Of a DNA stretch of 64,000 bases, positions 60,761 to 64,000 are shown in pieces. The translations under genes and the position numbers were made by a program. How positions within the stretch are numbered: the first letter of the stretch is position 1; each line of letters begins with the position of its first letter. This DNA is from Vibrio xiamenensis (lineage in GTDB: Bacteria > Pseudomonadota > Gammaproteobacteria > Enterobacterales > Vibrionaceae). Location of the stretch: contig NZ_FNDD01000003.1 in assembly GCF_900100015.1 (NCBI RefSeq), positions 243,715 through 307,714 of the forward strand, read 5' to 3'. Below the pieces are notes generated by a model. The model ran no database searches. It saw only the letters and a program-made list of their open reading frames with translations, and was not told where the DNA came from.

Positions 60761-61951
60761 ATGCAAGATACACGTACTGATAACGCGCCATCGTCCAATC
60801 AAAGCAAGCGCAAAAAGAGTTTAACCATTTTTGCCGGTGTGGTTTTAGTGGCCGCAGTAGGCGCCGGTTTTTACTACACCAACTATGTGGTGGGTAACCA
60901 AGACACCGAAGACGCTTACGTTAACGGCAACTTAGTGCAAATCACTCCAGAGATCGCAGGCACAGTGACCAAGATCGCCGCCGATGACGGTGATTATGTC
61001 GAAAAGGGTCAAGAGTTGGTACGTTTTGATGATGCAGACGCGGACATTGCGTTTGAAAGTGCGATGGCGAATCTGGCGCAAACCGTGCGTCAAGTGCGCG
61101 GCCTGTTTAACAATGTTGAACAAGCGAAAGCGGTTGTGGCGGAAAAAACCATTGCCCTGAACAAAGCCAAAACCGACGTACGCCGCCGTAAAGACATGGT
61201 TAAAGCGGGTGGTTTGTCACAAGAAGAGTTGAGCCATGCTCAAGATATGGTGAACTCGGCGGAAAAAGCTCTCGCGGTTGCTGAGCAACAGTTGAAATCG
61301 CAACAAGCGATGATTCACAACACCACAGTGGATACGCACCCGTTGGTGAAAACCGCTATCGCACAAGTCAAACAGACTTACCTTGCTAAGCAGCGTACTC
61401 GCCTAGTGGCGCCAGTATCGGGTTATGTTGCGCAGCGTAATGTGCAAGTGGGTCAACGTGTTGGTCAAAGCTCAACTCTGATGGCGGTGGTGCCACTGGA
61501 TGAAGTTTGGGTTGATGCCAACTTTAAAGAGACACAGTTGAACGATATGCGCATCGGCCAGCCTGTTACTTTGATTTCTGACCTATACGGTGAAGATGTT
61601 GAGTTTCACGGTACGGTGGAAAGCTTAGGTATTGGTACCGGAAGCGCGTTCTCAATTCTGCCGGCGCAAAACGCAACCGGTAACTGGATCAAAGTGGTTC
61701 AACGCCTGCCTGTTCGTATTGAATTGGATAAGCATGACATCGCTCAGCACCCACTGCGTATCGGTTTGTCGATGACTGTTGATGTGGATACCAGTAATAC
61801 CAGCGGCGCGCTACTCGCGGATAAAAACACCGCGACATCGAGCTACCACACTGATGTTTACGCGCAATCGTTAAGCGGCGTGAACAAGATGATCGATCGC
61901 ATCATTGCTGAAAATGACAATGGCGATGAGCAGTACGTGGCAAAGAAGTAA
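60761..61951 (+). CDS. emrA: EmrA-type membrane-fusion protein
   Basis: A 396-aa periplasmic adaptor with one N-terminal transmembrane helix (~20-42). DTEDAYVNGNLVQITPEIAGTVTKIAADDGDYVEKGQELVRFDD is the first lipoyl half, a coiled-coil hairpin (~95-190) follows, then the second lipoyl half (RLVAPVSGYVAQRNVQVGQRV) and a beta-barrel end. The frame extends to 60710; the ATG at 60761 gives a standard EmrA start. It links EmrB in the inner membrane to the outer-membrane factor encoded 113 nt upstream. Confidence 0.93.
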   Translation: MQDTRTDNAPSSNQSKRKKSLTIFAGVVLVAAVGAGFYYTNYVVGNQDTEDAYVNGNLVQITPEIAGTVTKIAADDGDYVEKGQELVRFDDADADIAFESAMANLAQTVRQVRGLFNNVEQAKAVVAEKTIALNKAKTDVRRRKDMVKAGGLSQEELSHAQDMVNSAEKALAVAEQQLKSQQAMIHNTTVDTHPLVKTAIAQVKQTYLAKQRTRLVAPVSGYVAQRNVQVGQRVGQSSTLMAVVPLDEVWVDANFKETQLNDMRIGQPVTLISDLYGEDVEFHGTVESLGIGTGSAFSILPAQNATGNWIKVVQRLPVRIELDKHDIAQHPLRIGLSMTVDVDTSNTSGALLADKNTATSSYHTDVYAQSLSGVNKMIDRIIAENDNGDEQYVAKK

Positions 61952-61963
61952 AAGGGAACTGAT

Positions 61964-63463
61964 ATGAGTCAACCAGAAGGGTTCCGACCCGCCAACATGG
62001 CTCTGTGTGTCTTTGCTATTGCGCTTGGTGTGTTTATGCAAGTACTCGACACCACGATTGCCAACGTATCACTGCCGACAATTGCCGGTAACATGGGCGT
62101 TAGCCTTAACCAAGGCACCTGGGTTATTACGTCATTTACCGTCAGTAACGCCATTGGTTTGCCAATCACCGCGTGGCTTAGCCGCCGCGTCGGTGAGGTG
62201 CACTTGTATGTGGGCGCATTGATCGCATTTAGCGTAACCTCATTTCTATGTGGTATATCGCAAACCATGGGCGAATTGGTGCTGTTTCGTACCTTGCAAG
62301 GTTTTGCTGCAGCGCCGCTGTTTCCTATGAGCCAAGTGCTGTTGATGTCGATTTTCCCTGCGGCGAAGCGCGGCATGGCATTGGCGCTGATTGGTATGGT
62401 CGCAGTGGTTGGCCCAATCATCGGCCCAATTCTGGGCGGTTGGTTAACCTACGACTACAGCTGGCCATGGATTTTCTTTATCAACATTCCAATCGGTGTG
62501 TTTACCGTGATGGTGATTTTGGCGCAGCTTAAAGACCGTCCGCATAAGCCTGTTAAAGCCAAGCTTGACGTGGTTGGCCTTGCGACCATGGCACTTGGCG
62601 TTGGCGCACTGCAAGTGGTACTGGATAAAGGTAACGAACTAGATTGGTTTGCTAACTCGTGGATCATCGGCGGTACTGTGTTTGCCGTTGTGATGCTGAT
62701 ATTTATGGTGATTTGGGAGTTGACCGACGATAACCCAATAATCAACCTCAAACTGTTTGCCAACCGTAACTTTTGCATCGGCACCATTTTGCTCACGCTA
62801 GGTTACTCGGGCTTTTTCAGTATTAACTTGATTTTGCCACAGTGGCTGCAAAGCCAAATGGGCTACACCGCATTGTGGGCGGGGCTTGCCGCAGCGCCAA
62901 TGGGCGTGTTGCCGTTCTTTATGACACCGCTGCTCGGTCGCTTTGGTAGTCATTTGGATATGCGTAAATTGGCCGCTTTGTCTTTTATTGTGATAGCGAT
63001 TAGCTGCTATGCCCGCGCCAAATTCAATACCGATATTGATTTTAGAAGTATCGCGATTGTGCAGCTGTTTATGGGCATTGGTATTGCGCTGTTCTTTATG
63101 CCGATGACGACCATTTTGCTCTCAGATCTTAGTGGTCCTGATGTTTCGGATGCGGCGTCGTTATCGACCTTTATTCGTACCATCGGCGCGAGCTTCGCGT
63201 CATCGCTCACCACTTGGATTTGGTCACGCAACGCCAGTGTTCACCACTCGGTGATGGCAGAGCATATTTCGCCATACAATCCGCTGGTGGCGTCATCACT
63301 GCAAGGCCCGCAAGCACAAAACACGCTGGCAAGTCTCAACGGAACGATTACCGGCCAGGCGTATATGATGTCGACCATCGACCTGTTTACACTGCTTATG
63401 GTGCTGTTCCTCATTTTGGTACCATTTATCTTCTTTACTCGTAGAGCGGAGAAACACGCTTAA
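61964..63463 (+). CDS. emrB: EmrB/QacA-type MFS multidrug transporter (DHA2)
   Basis: A 499-aa proton-coupled exporter with 14 expected helices. The N-terminal LDTTIANVSLPTIAGNMG is the DHA2 motif D1, the loop after helix 2 carries the GxxxDRxGRR-like WLSRRVGEVHLY, and motif C is GPIIGPILGGW in helix 5. AAGGGA lies 6 nt before the ATG, 12 nt after emrA. With the adaptor and channel it forms a complete tripartite pump across both membranes. Substrates are usually hydrophobic toxins or bile-like compounds, not determinable here. Confidence 0.94.
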   Translation: MSQPEGFRPANMALCVFAIALGVFMQVLDTTIANVSLPTIAGNMGVSLNQGTWVITSFTVSNAIGLPITAWLSRRVGEVHLYVGALIAFSVTSFLCGISQTMGELVLFRTLQGFAAAPLFPMSQVLLMSIFPAAKRGMALALIGMVAVVGPIIGPILGGWLTYDYSWPWIFFINIPIGVFTVMVILAQLKDRPHKPVKAKLDVVGLATMALGVGALQVVLDKGNELDWFANSWIIGGTVFAVVMLIFMVIWELTDDNPIINLKLFANRNFCIGTILLTLGYSGFFSINLILPQWLQSQMGYTALWAGLAAAPMGVLPFFMTPLLGRFGSHLDMRKLAALSFIVIAISCYARAKFNTDIDFRSIAIVQLFMGIGIALFFMPMTTILLSDLSGPDVSDAASLSTFIRTIGASFASSLTTWIWSRNASVHHSVMAEHISPYNPLVASSLQGPQAQNTLASLNGTITGQAYMMSTIDLFTLLMVLFLILVPFIFFTRRAEKHA

Positions 63464-63486
63464 TTTGCTTGTTTCTGAGCTGTTTG

Positions 63487-63511
63487 AGCCTCGCGAAAGC
63501 GGGGCTTTTTT
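63487..63511 (+). terminator. Intrinsic terminator after emrB
   Basis: Stem AGCCTCGC/GCGGGGCT with a GAAA tetraloop, followed by T6. Confidence 0.9.
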
Positions 63512-64000
63512 ATGGGTGAGAGGAGGCAAATGTCTTTTGAGGTTGTTTTAGTTGGGAGCTCTAGTTTGATGCGCCTAACGCGTGTCTATTTCTTTTCTAT
63601 CTGCGATAGCGCACCCGTTCCTGATTGGTCTACGTTTGAACTATCGTTCATTGGCCGTCAGCTTTGGTGAAGTGAGTTTGTATGATGCGCTAATACTTTT
63701 GCGATTTCTTTACCTTCTCCGATAGCGCACCAGTTCCTTTTGTTGGCGCAAAAGGAACCAAAAGCGCCTTTTGTGATCTGGTGTTGTCCGGCCCGGTTTT
63801 AGGCGCGTCCTGCGCCGAAAACCTAAAAATTCATCCCTGAATTTTTTCCTAATATATTGGCAATAACCCTGACTCTATAAAACGATTTTGCCCCAAACTT
63901 TTTTAGGTGAAAAGTTATCGTCGGTTTTTTACACTGATTATTGGATTAGTTTTTTTCATCATAATGGGGTTAAGTTTTCATATGACTGGCTGGAGAGGTA
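63512..64000. repeat. Extragenic repeat region with strong hairpins; no gene seen
   Basis: These 489 bases to the window end contain no convincing ORF. CGATAGCGCACC(C/A)GTTCCT occurs at 63604-63622 and 63720-63738 (18 of 19 identical), and each copy is preceded ~35 nt earlier by TGATGCGC, so a degenerate unit of about 115 bp is repeated. The second copy runs into a perfect 10-bp hairpin GTTCCTTTTG/CAAAAGGAAC (63733-63758). A second hairpin, GGTTTTAGGCGC/GCGCCGAAAACC with one mismatch, lies at 63795-63823. This looks like a REP-type extragenic element. Confidence 0.6.

Noticed and set aside
63733..63758. Intrinsic terminator or CRISPR repeat at the window end
   Set aside because: The hairpin has no T-run and there are no regularly spaced repeats or spacers; only two copies of the longer unit are seen.

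Overview
The window looks like a chromosomal stretch of a Vibrio. The strongest sign is the order lapB-lapD-lapG-lapC / pdxH / vqmA-vqmR, which I recall from the V. cholerae second chromosome. A short putA followed by putP, a vibrio-style TorYZ pair and the moderate GC content agree with this. I see no tRNA, rRNA, phage, transposase, integron or CRISPR array. Species-level naming is not possible by eye. All family assignments come from reading motifs and from memory of the families; no search was run.

Layout. 1-3127: 3' end of a secreted GH18 chitinase (two Ig/PKD-like modules and a chitin-binding module), then a YtrA-type GntR regulator with an ABC exporter. 3215-6775: torZ/torY respiratory S-/N-oxide reductase. 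7079-13261: lapC-lapG-lapD-lapB, a type I secretion and c-di-GMP-controlled adhesin-release operon without the adhesin or its TolC partner. 13461-15165: pdxH, the quorum receptor gene vqmA, and an unannotated sRNA gene matching vqmR with its VqmA box. 15207-18272: two paralogous periplasmic coiled-coil/PEGA proteins, one with a degenerate formylglycine-enzyme-like domain. 18701-26159: AraC regulator, putA, a detached PutA C-terminal domain, putP, a small zinc-ribbon protein and an Lrp regulator. 26241-31914: siderophore-interacting protein, a LysE/Lrp divergent pair, a MATE pump, a diguanylate cyclase, a HAD phosphatase and a membrane-anchored glutaredoxin.

32135-48936 is a galactan/galactose island: galETKM (Leloir pathway), two paralogous LacI regulators, a divergent ABC importer (ATPase on one side; binding protein and two permeases on the other), a GH53 endo-galactanase lipoprotein, a GH42 beta-galactosidase and a LamB-type porin. 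GalR-like operators centred on CG lie before galE (two), between the ATPase and binding-protein genes (two) and before the porin (one). The genes read as one pathway: cut beta-1,4-galactan outside, import through porin and ABC transporter, hydrolyse to galactose, feed galMKTE.

49244-64000: a chemoreceptor, an unknown 132-aa protein, divergent argP/argO, a TraF-like outer-membrane protein with two small lipoproteins, a GNAT acetyltransferase, a phosphohexomutase, and an emrR-type MarR regulator with a complete tripartite efflux pump (outer-membrane factor, EmrA, EmrB). The last 490 bases hold no convincing gene but contain extragenic repeats with strong hairpins.

Items most worth following: the vqmR locus, the fission of the PutA C-terminal domain into its own gene, the PEGA/pseudo-FGE pair, and several unexplained intergenic hairpins.
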